From assembly GCA_964408805.1 (NCBI GenBank), contig CAYPAV010000015.1, forward strand, positions 1-64,000: a stretch of 64,000 nucleotides of DNA, in the 5' to 3' direction. The notes below the pieces were generated by a model. That model ran no database searches and was not told the DNA's origin. It saw only the letters and a list, made by a program, of their open reading frames with translations. The stretch is from CAYPAV01 sp964408805. GTDB lineage: Bacteria > Pseudomonadota > Alphaproteobacteria > UBA8366. Within the stretch, counting starts at the first letter, position 1; every line of letters begins with the position of its first letter. The position numbers and the translations under genes are program-made. This document shows, one piece after another, positions 36,653 through 45,537 of the stretch.

Positions 36653-38359
36653 CTATCGGCCGTCCAGGATCGCGTCGGCGATCTTCTCCGCCGTCATTAG
36701 GGTCGGGAAATTGGTGTTGGCGCAGGGCACCACCGGGAAGATCGAGGCATCGACCACGCGGAGCCCCTCGACCGCGCGGACCCGGCCCGCATTGTCCGTG
36801 ACCGCCATGGGATCGTCCGCCTCGCCCATGCGGCAGGTACAAGAGGCGTGCCAGACCCCGACCGCCGCCTGACGCACGAAGGTCTCGAGCTGTTCGGCAT
36901 CGTTCAGCACGCCGTCGAGGTCGAATTCCTCCATGATCAGCTTGTTTATCAGGAGCCGCCGGAGCGGATCGGGCCCGTCCAGGAGCCGCGCCATCGCACC
37001 CGTCATGAACTTGTTCTTCTGGTTGATCTGCCCGATCTGACGCACCTTGTCGCTGTAGCTGGCGGGGAAGGGGTCGCTGACCGCCGCCCGCATGGCTGGG
37101 TCGCGGTGGAGGCCGGCCATTCGACGAAAGCCCTCCATCAGCCGATCGAGGTCGCGTTTGTCCGAGAGAAGATTGAACTCGACCGTCGGTTCGGTCCGCC
37201 AGTCCGTCGACGATAGCTGCACCTGGCCGGTTTCGGAATAGGTCTTGTTGACGAAGATGATCATCGAGCCGATCTGCTCGCCGACCGCATGCCAGGCGGA
37301 TTTGTTCGCCGCCGCGACGAACATGTCGCCGCGAGGGGCATCCGCGATACCCGATGAATAGCGGAGCCCGACCAGGATATGGCGCCGGGTATACTCGTTC
37401 ACCCGGGCATGCGGCTTGATGAAGGCGGCCAGGGCGATCGACGGGTGGTCCATCAGGCGCTGCCCGACTCCGGGCACGTTTGCGCGCACCTCGATCCCCA
37501 ATTCGGCGAGATGCATGGCGGGCCCGATCCCCGCACGCAGCAGATGGGCCGGCGAATGGATCGCGCCCGAGGAGACGATGACCTCGTTGGCGCGAAATTC
37601 GGTTGCCTTGCCCGCGACCAAGGCCTTCACGCCGACGCAGCGCAAGCCCTCGAACAGCAGTTCGCTGACTTGGGTATTGGTCGAGATCGTCAGATTCTCG
37701 CGAAGCCGCGTCCCCGGATCGAGATAGCCGATCGCCGCCGAGACCCGGCGCTCATAGGCATTCGACATGGTGATCGGGAAATAGCCGTCCCGGAACTCCC
37801 CGTTCTGATCGGGAAGGTACTCGAACCCCGCCGCCTTGAAGGCTTCGCCCGCCCCCGTCGCATAGCCGTTCCAAAGATCGGGGAAGATGCGGCGGACCGG
37901 AATGCGGCCGGTATTGCCGTGATAGGGCCCCTCGAAGTCCATGTCGCGCTCGACCTTCTTGAAGTAGGGCAGCACGGAGTCCCAATTCCAACCCTTGGCC
38001 CCTCTGGCGTCCCATTCGTCGTAATCGGTCGGGGCGCCTCGGTTGGCGAGCTGGCCGTTTATCGAAGAACCGCCGCCGAGCACGCGAGCCTGCTCGTATT
38101 TGCGGAGCGGCGGCCGGTCGGTCGCCGGGTCGTTGTGCGAGATGACCTGGGTCGTGACCTTGAGTTCCGTCCAGTGAAAGCGCGTGTCGAGATACGCGGT
38201 GCCGGGATAGCTGTCGAGGATCTGTTCCGGGACCTTGCCGTGCGGCGTGTCCTGGCCGGCTTCGCAAAGCAGGACCTTGTTGGCACTCTTGGCCGAGAGC
38301 CGGTTCGCCATGACCGATCCGGCCGAGCCGCCGCCGACGATGATGTAGTCGTAAATCAT
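36653..38359 (-). CDS. GMC-family FAD alcohol oxidoreductase
   Basis: This protein has 568 residues from ATG 38359, which has GAGGGGGAAA upstream; the longer frame to 38491 overlaps the neighbouring gene. It has the N-terminal IVGGGSAGSVMANRLS FAD motif, the GMC signature VLGGGSSINGQLANRG, the second signature near GAIHSPAHLLRAGIGP, and the C-terminal catalytic His and Asn (VWHASCTCRMG, PCANTNFP). It resembles choline dehydrogenase-like enzymes that oxidise primary alcohols; the substrate is unclear. Confidence 0.9.
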   Translation of the reverse strand: MIYDYIIVGGGSAGSVMANRLSAKSANKVLLCEAGQDTPHGKVPEQILDSYPGTAYLDTRFHWTELKVTTQVISHNDPATDRPPLRKYEQARVLGGGSSINGQLANRGAPTDYDEWDARGAKGWNWDSVLPYFKKVERDMDFEGPYHGNTGRIPVRRIFPDLWNGYATGAGEAFKAAGFEYLPDQNGEFRDGYFPITMSNAYERRVSAAIGYLDPGTRLRENLTISTNTQVSELLFEGLRCVGVKALVAGKATEFRANEVIVSSGAIHSPAHLLRAGIGPAMHLAELGIEVRANVPGVGQRLMDHPSIALAAFIKPHARVNEYTRRHILVGLRYSSGIADAPRGDMFVAAANKSAWHAVGEQIGSMIIFVNKTYSETGQVQLSSTDWRTEPTVEFNLLSDKRDLDRLMEGFRRMAGLHRDPAMRAAVSDPFPASYSDKVRQIGQINQKNKFMTGAMARLLDGPDPLRRLLINKLIMEEFDLDGVLNDAEQLETFVRQAAVGVWHASCTCRMGEADDPMAVTDNAGRVRAVEGLRVVDASIFPVVPCANTNFPTLMTAEKIADAILDGR

Positions 38360-38396
38360 GGATTTCCCCCTCGGTCCCGTCCCGCGTCGAGTCTCT

Positions 38397-40694
38397 TTAG
38401 CTAAGGTTAATGCGCCGCCAAACATTTTCCGGTGTCGCCGGACCGTCGAAGTCCCGGACCCCCAGCGGCGACAGGGCATCAAGGACCGCATTGATGATCG
38501 CGGGGAACCCGGCGATGGCGCCTGCCTCGCCGCTTCCCTTGGTGCCCAAGGGATTGGTCGTACATGGGATCTCGTTGAAGGTGACGTCGAGCGCCGGCAC
38601 CTCGTCGGCCCGCGGCAATCCGTAATCCATGAACGAGCCGGTCAGGAGCTGTCCCGTTGAAGCCTCGTAGACGACGCGCTCCTTCAGCGCTTGCCCCAGC
38701 CCCTGCGCGATGGCGCCGTGGACTTGGCCTTCGATAACCATCGGATTGACGATGGTGCCGTAATCATCGACCGCGGTATAGCGCTCGATCGTCATCCGGC
38801 CCGTATCCGGATCGACCTCCACCTCTGCGATGTGGCAGCCGTTCGGAAAAGTGTGCGCTTCGCGGGTGAAATCCTGATAGGTGTCGAGGCTCTCGCCATC
38901 TCCCTCGCGTGCTAGCCGCGCCACTTCCAGGATGTCGATCCCACGATCGGTGCCGGCGATGCGGAATTGCCCGTCGTCGAATTCGATATCGGTCTCGGCG
39001 GCCTCGAGCGTTTGCGCGGCAATCACGGTTCCCTTCGCGATGATCTTCTGCACGGCCTTGTGGATGGCGGTTCCGGCCATGTAGGTCGCGCGCGAGCTGC
39101 CGTGGCCGCCGCCCTTGGCGATCAGGTCGGTGTCGCTGTCGCGGTATCGGATGCGCTCGAAGGGGATGCCAAGCAACGCCGAGACGATTTGCGGGAAGGT
39201 TGTCTCGTGGCCCTGTCCGATCGATTGCGTGCCGGTGGTGAAGGTGAGGTGGTCGTCGGCATCGAAGCGAATTTCGATATTCTCCTCGGGCGCGCCGAAA
39301 GTCGCCTTGATGTGATAGGTGAAACCGAGGCCGCGCAAATACCCGCGCGCTTCGGCGCCGGATCGGCGTTCAGCGAAACCGGCCTCGGCGCGGTCGATCG
39401 CTTCGGCGAGGTTGTCCGCGAAGGTGCCGCTGTCGACGACGGCGCCGACCGTGTTTTTGAACGGCATCGCCGTGGCCGGCATCAGGTTCCGTCGACGGAG
39501 TTCGAGTCGATCATGTCCCGTCTCGGCGGCGGCGAGATCGATCAGCCGTTCCAAGATGTTCGCGGACTCGGCAAAGCCCGGCCCGCGGGTAACGCCGATC
39601 GGCACCGTATTGGTATAGCCTGCGCCAACCTCGAGATAGACGGCTGGCAAGACATAGGGTCCGCCCGGCAGGGTCGCGAATTGTTCGGTGTGGATGCGTG
39701 CCATGCCGCCGCAAAGATAGGCCCCAAGATTGCCCCAACCGACAACGCGGAGGGCGAGGAAGTTTCCGTCCTCGTCCAGCGCCAGCTCCGCTTGGGCCGT
39801 GTGGTCGCGGGCCGGATGATCGGCGGTAAATCCCTCGCTCCTCGCGTTGACCCACTTCACCGGCCGGCCAACGACCCGCGCAGCCCAAAGCAAGATGACT
39901 TGTTCGGGATACATGAAATTTTTCTGGCCGAATCCGCCGCCGACATCGGGGGCGTGAAACCGTACCTTCGACGGTGCCGCGCCAAGGGCCGCGGCGACAT
40001 GGTCGCGCGCCATGTGAAGGCTCTGCGCCGAAAGATGCAGCGTGTATTTGTCCTGCTCGGGATCATGGATGCCGATGGCGCCCCGGGGTTCCATCGGGTT
40101 CACCGAGACTCGGTGATTATGGAGGTCGAGCCGCGTCACATGCGCCGCCGCCGCCATCGCGGCATCGGTCGCCCCCTTGTCGCCGACCTGCCATTCGAGG
40201 CAAATGTTTCGCGACTCGTCGTCGATGATCGAGACCGCGCCCGGTGCCAGGGCGGCTTCGATCGTCGTCAGCGCGGGCAGCGGGTCGTAATCAACCGGTA
40301 TCATCTCCGCTGCATCGCGCGCGGCCGTTTCGCTTTCCGCGACGACGAGGGCGATCGGCTCGCCGACATAGCGGACGCGATCCTTGGCCAACGCGTATTG
40401 AGTCGGAAATCGGAATGGTTCGTTGGAATAGACGTTCACCCGCTCATAGGGTTGAAGCGGTTCGATTCCAGCCGCGTCCTGGTCGGCGCCGGTCAGCACC
40501 GCGAGCACCCCCGGCGCCGTTCGTGCGGCAGCCGCGTCGACGCCGCGCAAGTGCGCATGGGCATGGGACGAGCGCAGAAAAACGGCATGGACCATGCCGT
40601 CGAACACCAGGTCGTCGAGGTACCGGCCTCGGCCCATGAGAAAGCGCGTATCCTCAATCCTCTTGGGGGCCTCACCGATCTTCAGTTTCGCCAT
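38397..40694 (-). CDS. Xanthine-dehydrogenase-family molybdenum-binding subunit (orphan)
   Basis: This 765-residue protein is the large molybdopterin subunit of the xanthine oxidase family. It has an N-terminal PKRIEDTRFLMGRGRYLDD, the cofactor-binding PDVGGGFGQKNFMYPE, TRGPGFAESANILERLID, IGQGHETTFPQI, GHGSSRATYMAG and the catalytic Glu in GTKGSGEAGAI. It lacks the CO-dehydrogenase AYxCSFR loop, so CO oxidation is not expected. No 2Fe-2S or FAD subunit gene is nearby, which these enzymes normally need. It hydroxylates a heterocycle or aldehyde if partners are supplied in trans. Confidence 0.87.
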   Translation of the reverse strand: MAKLKIGEAPKRIEDTRFLMGRGRYLDDLVFDGMVHAVFLRSSHAHAHLRGVDAAAARTAPGVLAVLTGADQDAAGIEPLQPYERVNVYSNEPFRFPTQYALAKDRVRYVGEPIALVVAESETAARDAAEMIPVDYDPLPALTTIEAALAPGAVSIIDDESRNICLEWQVGDKGATDAAMAAAAHVTRLDLHNHRVSVNPMEPRGAIGIHDPEQDKYTLHLSAQSLHMARDHVAAALGAAPSKVRFHAPDVGGGFGQKNFMYPEQVILLWAARVVGRPVKWVNARSEGFTADHPARDHTAQAELALDEDGNFLALRVVGWGNLGAYLCGGMARIHTEQFATLPGGPYVLPAVYLEVGAGYTNTVPIGVTRGPGFAESANILERLIDLAAAETGHDRLELRRRNLMPATAMPFKNTVGAVVDSGTFADNLAEAIDRAEAGFAERRSGAEARGYLRGLGFTYHIKATFGAPEENIEIRFDADDHLTFTTGTQSIGQGHETTFPQIVSALLGIPFERIRYRDSDTDLIAKGGGHGSSRATYMAGTAIHKAVQKIIAKGTVIAAQTLEAAETDIEFDDGQFRIAGTDRGIDILEVARLAREGDGESLDTYQDFTREAHTFPNGCHIAEVEVDPDTGRMTIERYTAVDDYGTIVNPMVIEGQVHGAIAQGLGQALKERVVYEASTGQLLTGSFMDYGLPRADEVPALDVTFNEIPCTTNPLGTKGSGEAGAIAGFPAIINAVLDALSPLGVRDFDGPATPENVWRRINLS

Positions 40695-40861
40695 GGAAGT
40701 GTCCCTATCCTTGCGCGCGGGATTGTCTCCGCCCAGCCGCTTTAGAACAAGCTGCGCGGGAAACAGCGGGCGGCAAGTCGCGGGCCGTCGCCTTGACCTC
40801 GCCCTGTCGGCGCCTAGGTTACGCCTGCCAGCCAGTCTTCCCGAAAAATTCGACGGAGCCC

Positions 40862-41401
40862 ATGCGCATGAGCACCTTCTACATGGTCGAAATGAAATAT
40901 CCAGACTCGGAACCGCGCGAGGACTTCGATGAATTCTATTATGGGCACGTCTCGATGTTGCTGACCATCAAGGGGTTCCTCTGGGCGCAGCGCTTCGAGT
41001 GCATCCATCCCGCCCGGGCGCCCTTTATGGCGATTTATCAGCTCGCGGGACCCGAGGTAATGACAAGCGATAACTATACGTCGAAGGCGGGCCGGATGTC
41101 GGTCAATCCGGTGATCCGCGAGCGCGTCACGAATTGGGACCGCAATCTGGTCACCGGCGGGATCGACGACATGCATGTGGAGATGGGCGGCTGGATGGTG
41201 TTGATCGACCGCCTCGATTCCGAGAGCCCGGCCCTACCCGAAGGTTTCGCGGCGCTCGAGGTGATCGGGCTCGACGAGACGATCGCCGAGCGCGGGGTCC
41301 TGACGGGGAACTCGGGTGACCCGGCGACGCCCGAGACGACTCCCGAAGGATGGATCGTCCGGACGCTTCACCCGCTCCACCCGCCGCGTTGTCCGGAATG
41401 A
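40862..41401 (+). CDS. EthD-like / dimeric alpha-beta barrel protein, function unknown
   Basis: This 179-residue protein starts at ATG 40862; ATG 40868 is better spaced from GGAG and may be the true start. MSTFYMVEMKYPD followed by EFYYGHVSMLLTIKGFLWAQRF looks like a ferredoxin-like beta-alpha-beta barrel of the EthD/ABM kind that often works on aromatic or polyketide substrates. It is divergent from the molybdenum subunit gene and convergent with the MDR gene. No catalytic residue can be assigned. Confidence 0.6.
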   Translation: MRMSTFYMVEMKYPDSEPREDFDEFYYGHVSMLLTIKGFLWAQRFECIHPARAPFMAIYQLAGPEVMTSDNYTSKAGRMSVNPVIRERVTNWDRNLVTGGIDDMHVEMGGWMVLIDRLDSESPALPEGFAALEVIGLDETIAERGVLTGNSGDPATPETTPEGWIVRTLHPLHPPRCPE

Positions 41402-41417
41402 CAAGAGGGCGTTCGAC

Positions 41418-42443
41418 CTAAAGCGTCGGGTCTTCGCCGACGCGGACCAGGCGCTTCCCCAAATTCTCGCCCTTCATCATGTCGATGAAGGCGGCTGGCG
41501 CGTTCTCGATCCCGTCAACGATATCCTCTGCGTAGACGACGTCGCCAGCTTTCATCAATGCGGCCATCCGGGTCACGTAATCGTCGAACTGGTCCATGTT
41601 GTCGCGCACACTGAAGCCCCGCATGGTGGCGTGGGCGCGGAGGATCGACGAGACATTTCGTATGCTCTCGGTATTGCCGGTCTCGATGCGATCGTATTGC
41701 GATATCTGTCCGCAGATCGGCAGCCGGGCATGCGTGTTGATTCGGGCGAGGACCTCATCCAGGGTCTCGCCGCCGACATTGTCGAAATAGACGTCGATTC
41801 CGTTTGGGCAGGTCTCGTCGAGGGCGGCACCGATCGAGGATACGGTCTTGTAATTGAAGCCCTGGTCGAAGCCGAGTGTCTTGACAATATGATCGACCTT
41901 GGCGTCGCTGCCGGCACTGCCGACGACACGGGCGCCGCGAAGCTTGGCGAGCTGTCCCGCGACCTGACCGACGGCGCCGCTTGCCGCTGAAACGAACACG
42001 GTTTCGTCGGATTCCGGCCGGCCGATATCGATCATGCCGACATAGGCGGTCAGTCCCGGCATGCCGAGGACCGAGATCGCATGGGAGATTGGCCCCAGCG
42101 AAGGGTCGATCTTGCGAAGGCCCTCGCCGCCGGGGGCAAGGGTGAAAAGTTCCCAGCCGAGAAAACTCCATACGAATTCGCCCTCTTTGAAATCCGCGTT
42201 GCGGGATTTCTCAACCTGGCCGACGACGCGGGCCGGTATGACCTCCTCCAGCGGGAAGGCGACCTTGTTGCCGCCGTCGCTGTCCATCTGCCCCCGCATA
42301 TAAGGGTCGCAGGAGAGGTAAATGTTTCTGACCAGCACATCACCGTCTCCCGTTTCGGGCACGGCGCCGTCGCGCAATTCGTAGCAATCAGGGGTAACGG
42401 CGCCGGCCGGGCGTTTCACGAAGACGACTTGGCGGTTTTCCAT
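41418..42443 (-). CDS. Zinc-independent MDR family NADP-dependent reductase
   Basis: This 341-residue medium-chain reductase is of the leukotriene B4 dehydrogenase / CurA type. It begins with the typical RQVVFVKRPAGAVTPDCYEL and has LSCDPYMRGQM, an NADP-binding VSAASGAVGQVAGQLAKL and YFDNVGGETLDEVL. No structural zinc cysteines are present. It reduces activated double bonds of enones using NADPH. It lies 15 bases after the HmoA-like gene on the same strand. Confidence 0.9.
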   Translation of the reverse strand: MENRQVVFVKRPAGAVTPDCYELRDGAVPETGDGDVLVRNIYLSCDPYMRGQMDSDGGNKVAFPLEEVIPARVVGQVEKSRNADFKEGEFVWSFLGWELFTLAPGGEGLRKIDPSLGPISHAISVLGMPGLTAYVGMIDIGRPESDETVFVSAASGAVGQVAGQLAKLRGARVVGSAGSDAKVDHIVKTLGFDQGFNYKTVSSIGAALDETCPNGIDVYFDNVGGETLDEVLARINTHARLPICGQISQYDRIETGNTESIRNVSSILRAHATMRGFSVRDNMDQFDDYVTRMAALMKAGDVVYAEDIVDGIENAPAAFIDMMKGENLGKRLVRVGEDPTL

Positions 42444-42458
42444 GATCGTAATCTCTTC

Positions 42459-42779
42459 CTAGCGGTCGCGGCCGATGGATTGGACGGAGTCGAACCCTTC
42501 GAAACTGGGGGCGCCCTGATAGAGCTTCTGGCCGCCGCCCGCTTTGGCATGGGCCTTGCGGAAGGCTTCCGACTGGGTCCAGTCCTCGAAGTGTGTTTTC
42601 GACGCCCAGGTTGTGTGTGAGGCGTAGAGCGTGTGGTCCTCCTCTTCGGGGCCGCGCAGCAGATTGAATTCGACGAAGCCCGGCACCTCGGCCAGGTGAG
42701 AGTCGCGCTCCAGCCACATTTTCTCGAAGGCCGCTTCCTCGCCCTTGATGATCCGGAAGCGATTCATTGCGATGAACAT
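42459..42779 (-). CDS. Antibiotic-biosynthesis-monooxygenase-fold protein (IsdG/HmoA-like)
   Basis: This 106-residue protein with a ferredoxin-like beta-barrel pattern shows MNRFRIIKGEEAAFEKMW, VPGFVEFNLLRGPEEED and TLYASHTTWASKTHFEDW. These fit heme-degrading monooxygenases of the IsdG/HmoA group, where Asn, Trp and His form the catalytic trio; here they would be Asn6, Trp in TTWAS and a nearby His. Heme degradation to release iron is the likely role, but other ABM activities are possible. Confidence 0.78.
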   Translation of the reverse strand: MFIAMNRFRIIKGEEAAFEKMWLERDSHLAEVPGFVEFNLLRGPEEEDHTLYASHTTWASKTHFEDWTQSEAFRKAHAKAGGGQKLYQGAPSFEGFDSVQSIGRDR

Positions 42780-42800
42780 GGTCAGCCTCTCTTCCGTCGC

Positions 42801-43544
42801 CTAATCGTCCATGGGAATTTCGTGAATTTCGACCTTTGGCGCCGTGTCGGTCGACAGCTCGGCGGTGATATAGGTGGCACCCCGGCCGATCGTGTCGGTC
42901 GGCGACCCGCAAAAGGCGGCGGCCGTTCCGTTCGCCGATACATCCATTGCCGCGTGATGATGGCCGAGCGCCAGATAATCACAGGGGCTGGTCTCGATTT
43001 CGGCCATCGGGATCGGCGAGGAGCGGTCGGTTGCCTCCCCGCGCGGGACGAAAATTCCGTGTCCAAGGCCGATGAACCATTTGCAATCGGTTGGCCGCTC
43101 GGGGCATCCGCCCAAGGGGCTGTAGTCGGGCGAATGGTCAACCATGCCCTTGCCCCAAACTGCCACATCAAGCGCATTGAGACGCGCCAAGCGCCCATCT
43201 TCCGAAGACAGCATCTCGACGTTCCCGATCCGGCCGAAATCGTGTCGCTTGAAGATCGCGTTCTCGGCGAGGCAGTCGTGATTGCCCGGAATCATGACGA
43301 CCGGGACGGGTTGGGCGCCGAGAATTTCCATCGCCCAATTGATGGTTTCCGGCGACGCGCTGTTCGTGTCGAAAAGGTCGCCCGCCAGCAATATCAAATC
43401 CGGTCGATGGGCGTTCATTCGCGCCAATGTTTCCGCGAAGGCGGCACGGAAGAACTCGACAGCACTCTCCCGCGTGCCGCCCATATAGTGGTCGCCATCC
43501 AGATGAATGTCCGAGCAATGCGCAATGCGTAGTTTTTCCGTCAT
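42801..43544 (-). CDS. Calcineurin-like metallophosphoesterase
   Basis: This protein has 247 residues from ATG 43544, preceded by GGAAGGG. The metal-binding motifs are complete: IAHCSDIHLDGD, LILLAGDLFD, VVMIPGNHDC, IGLGHGIF, and LALGHHHAAMD. The architecture resembles the DNA-repair exonuclease SbcD/Mre11-like or small phosphodiesterase group. A frame reaching to 44129 exists but overlaps the alpha/beta hydrolase gene. The substrate is unknown. Confidence 0.85.
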   Translation of the reverse strand: MTEKLRIAHCSDIHLDGDHYMGGTRESAVEFFRAAFAETLARMNAHRPDLILLAGDLFDTNSASPETINWAMEILGAQPVPVVMIPGNHDCLAENAIFKRHDFGRIGNVEMLSSEDGRLARLNALDVAVWGKGMVDHSPDYSPLGGCPERPTDCKWFIGLGHGIFVPRGEATDRSSPIPMAEIETSPCDYLALGHHHAAMDVSANGTAAAFCGSPTDTIGRGATYITAELSTDTAPKVEIHEIPMDD

Positions 43545-43706
43545 ATCCCTTCCGGTCGGAGGTCCCTTCATGCCGGTGTTGATATATGGGGAAAACACCG
43601 GGTCGCCAAGCGCGGGCCTACCCGTTTCGTTTCCGACCCCCAAGTTTCTCCCGTGGGACGTATGTTTTCCCACCGAGCCGACCTGCCCGGCCACCCCTTG
43701 AGGAGA

Positions 43707-44669
43707 ATGGGAACACGCATGTATTTGAACGCCTTCGCCGACGGTTTGACGCCGCTCGATATGACCGGCACCAACGAATTCAGCAGCCTCCTCGAGAGCG
43801 CCGCAGATCTTTCCATTCCGCATTCTCCGGAAATCGCCTATCGCTCGCACAATATCGTGCTGCGCCATCAGCGCTTCCATTTTCTGGAATGGGGCGCGCC
43901 CGACGCACCGCCGATCGTGCTCCTCCATGGCGGCCACCAGTCCGCCCATTCCTGGGACTTGGTCAGCCTGCACTTGGCCGACCGCTACCGGGTGTTGGCG
44001 CTGGACCAGCGCGGTCACGGCGACAGCGAATGGGCCCGCGACGGGTCCTATTCCAACAACGAGATGGCGCAGGATGCGGAGGCCTTCGTCGAGGCGCTCG
44101 GGCTCGAGAATCCGATCGTCATGGGCCATTCCATGGGCGGGCGGAATTCATTGCGGCTAGCGATGCGCGACCCCTCGCGCCCGAAGGCCATGGTGATCGT
44201 CGATGTCGGTCCCGAGGTTTCGGATCGGGGCCGCAAGGTGATTTCCGCCTTCGTCAAGGCGAACGAGGAGTTCGACGACCTGGAACATTTCGTCCGCAAT
44301 GTGCGCCGCTACGACCCCTATCGAAGTCGCGAACACATCGAACGGACGGTGAAATACAACATGCTGTGCCGGGTCGACGGGAAATACGTCAGCAAGTGCG
44401 ACGGCCTGCCGCGTCGCGCAAATCTTCACGAGGCGAATGCCGAACCCGACGCGATTACCTTTGGCGATGTCGCGGCGTTCGATTTTCCGGTTCTGATCCT
44501 GCGGGGGGAGAAGTCTAATATCCTGACCCCGGATGGCGCGGAGCGTTTCCGTGATGCCTTGCCGAAGGGACAGTTGGTCACGGTCTCGGAATGCGGGCAC
44601 AACGTCCATTCGCAAAACACACTGGGCTTCATCGAGGTGCTCGGGACATTTCTCGGGTCTCTCGATTAG
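43707..44669 (+). CDS. Alpha/beta hydrolase
   Basis: This 320-residue hydrolase has PPIVLLHGGHQSAHSWD forming the oxyanion side, YRVLALDQRGHGDSEW, the nucleophile elbow MGHSMGG, an acidic residue near the LRGEKSNILTPD strand end, and the catalytic His in SECGHNVHSQN. The start is uncertain: AGGAG lies just before ATG 43707, while ATG 43719 has a GGGA six bases away. It precedes an SDR gene by 30 bases on the same strand. A ring-cleavage or ester hydrolase role fits a catabolic setting. Confidence 0.85.
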   Translation: MGTRMYLNAFADGLTPLDMTGTNEFSSLLESAADLSIPHSPEIAYRSHNIVLRHQRFHFLEWGAPDAPPIVLLHGGHQSAHSWDLVSLHLADRYRVLALDQRGHGDSEWARDGSYSNNEMAQDAEAFVEALGLENPIVMGHSMGGRNSLRLAMRDPSRPKAMVIVDVGPEVSDRGRKVISAFVKANEEFDDLEHFVRNVRRYDPYRSREHIERTVKYNMLCRVDGKYVSKCDGLPRRANLHEANAEPDAITFGDVAAFDFPVLILRGEKSNILTPDGAERFRDALPKGQLVTVSECGHNVHSQNTLGFIEVLGTFLGSLD

Positions 44670-44699
44670 CGCCGAACCAGAAGGAAGGAAGAGGTCGAC

Positions 44700-45533
44700 A
44701 TGGCGGAACTTGACGGAAAAGTCGCTGTCATCACCGGTGGGGCGAGCGGTATTGGCGAAAGCGCCGCACGCTTGTTCGTCGAGGAGGGTTGCCGTGTCGT
44801 GATCGCCGATATGCAGCGGGATCGCGGCACGGCCCTAGCCCAGGAGCTCGGCGAGGCGGCGCGTTTCCAAGAGGTCGAGGTCCGCCAGGAAGCACAGGTC
44901 AAGGCTGCGGTCGATTGCGCCGTCGACGCGTGGGGCCGCCTCGACTGCATGTTCAACAATGCCGGCTTCGGCGGTGTGCTGGGACCCATCGAGGATATAC
45001 CGACCGATGATTTCGACATGACCGTCGACGTCCTGCTGCGCGGCGTCTTCCTCGGCATGAAACATGCGGTACCGGTGATGAAGACGCAGGGTTCGGGCAG
45101 CATCATCAACACGGGCAGCATCGCCGGCGTCACCGCCGGGCGGGGGCCGATCATCTATTCGGCGGCGAAGGCGGCGGTGATCCATCTCAGCAAGGCCTCG
45201 TCGATGGAACTCGGCGAGCATTCGATACGGGTTAACGCGCTTTGCCCCGGTTATATCGCGACACCGCTCTCGGCCAATACGGTGGGCCGGCCAGATGCGC
45301 TGATCGAGGAAAGGCTCGACAGTTATTCGCTCCGCCAGCCCATTCCACGCGTCGGCCGGCCTCGGGACATCGCCGAGATGGCGCTCTATCTCGCGAGCGA
45401 CCGGTCCAGCTTCGTCACCGGCCAGGCCCTGGTCGTGGACGGCGGTGCGGCGACCGGCGTCATGTGGTCCGATCAGAAGGACGTCTATAAGTCCTACAAG
45501 CCGATCAAGGTCTATAACCCGGACGTTGCCTGA
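44700..45533 (+). CDS. Short-chain dehydrogenase/reductase
   Basis: This 277-residue classical SDR has the nucleotide motif VITGGASGIGESAARLF, NNAGFGG, the catalytic Ser in INTGSIAGVTA, the YSAAKAA Tyr-Lys pair, and LCPGYIATPLSA. An acidic residue (ADMQRD) after beta 2 favours NAD. AGAGG lies upstream of ATG 44700. It is probably co-transcribed with the alpha/beta hydrolase. Confidence 0.92.
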   Translation: MAELDGKVAVITGGASGIGESAARLFVEEGCRVVIADMQRDRGTALAQELGEAARFQEVEVRQEAQVKAAVDCAVDAWGRLDCMFNNAGFGGVLGPIEDIPTDDFDMTVDVLLRGVFLGMKHAVPVMKTQGSGSIINTGSIAGVTAGRGPIIYSAAKAAVIHLSKASSMELGEHSIRVNALCPGYIATPLSANTVGRPDALIEERLDSYSLRQPIPRVGRPRDIAEMALYLASDRSSFVTGQALVVDGGAATGVMWSDQKDVYKSYKPIKVYNPDVA

Positions 45534-45537
45534 GAGA

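Noticed and set aside
38397..40694. Carbon monoxide dehydrogenase large subunit (CoxL)
   Set aside because: The AYxCSFR active-site loop of form I CoxL is absent; the corresponding region reads TRGPGFAE.
38967..40745. 592-residue open frame antisense to the molybdenum subunit
   Set aside because: Its composition is rich in Arg, Gly and Asp without domain motifs, as expected from a shadow of a GC-rich gene; the opposite strand encodes a clear xanthine-dehydrogenase-family protein.
42801..44129. 442-residue version of the metallophosphoesterase
   Set aside because: The N-terminal extension overlaps the alpha/beta hydrolase gene and its sequence lacks conservation features; ATG 43544 has a ribosome binding site directly before the SDIH motif.
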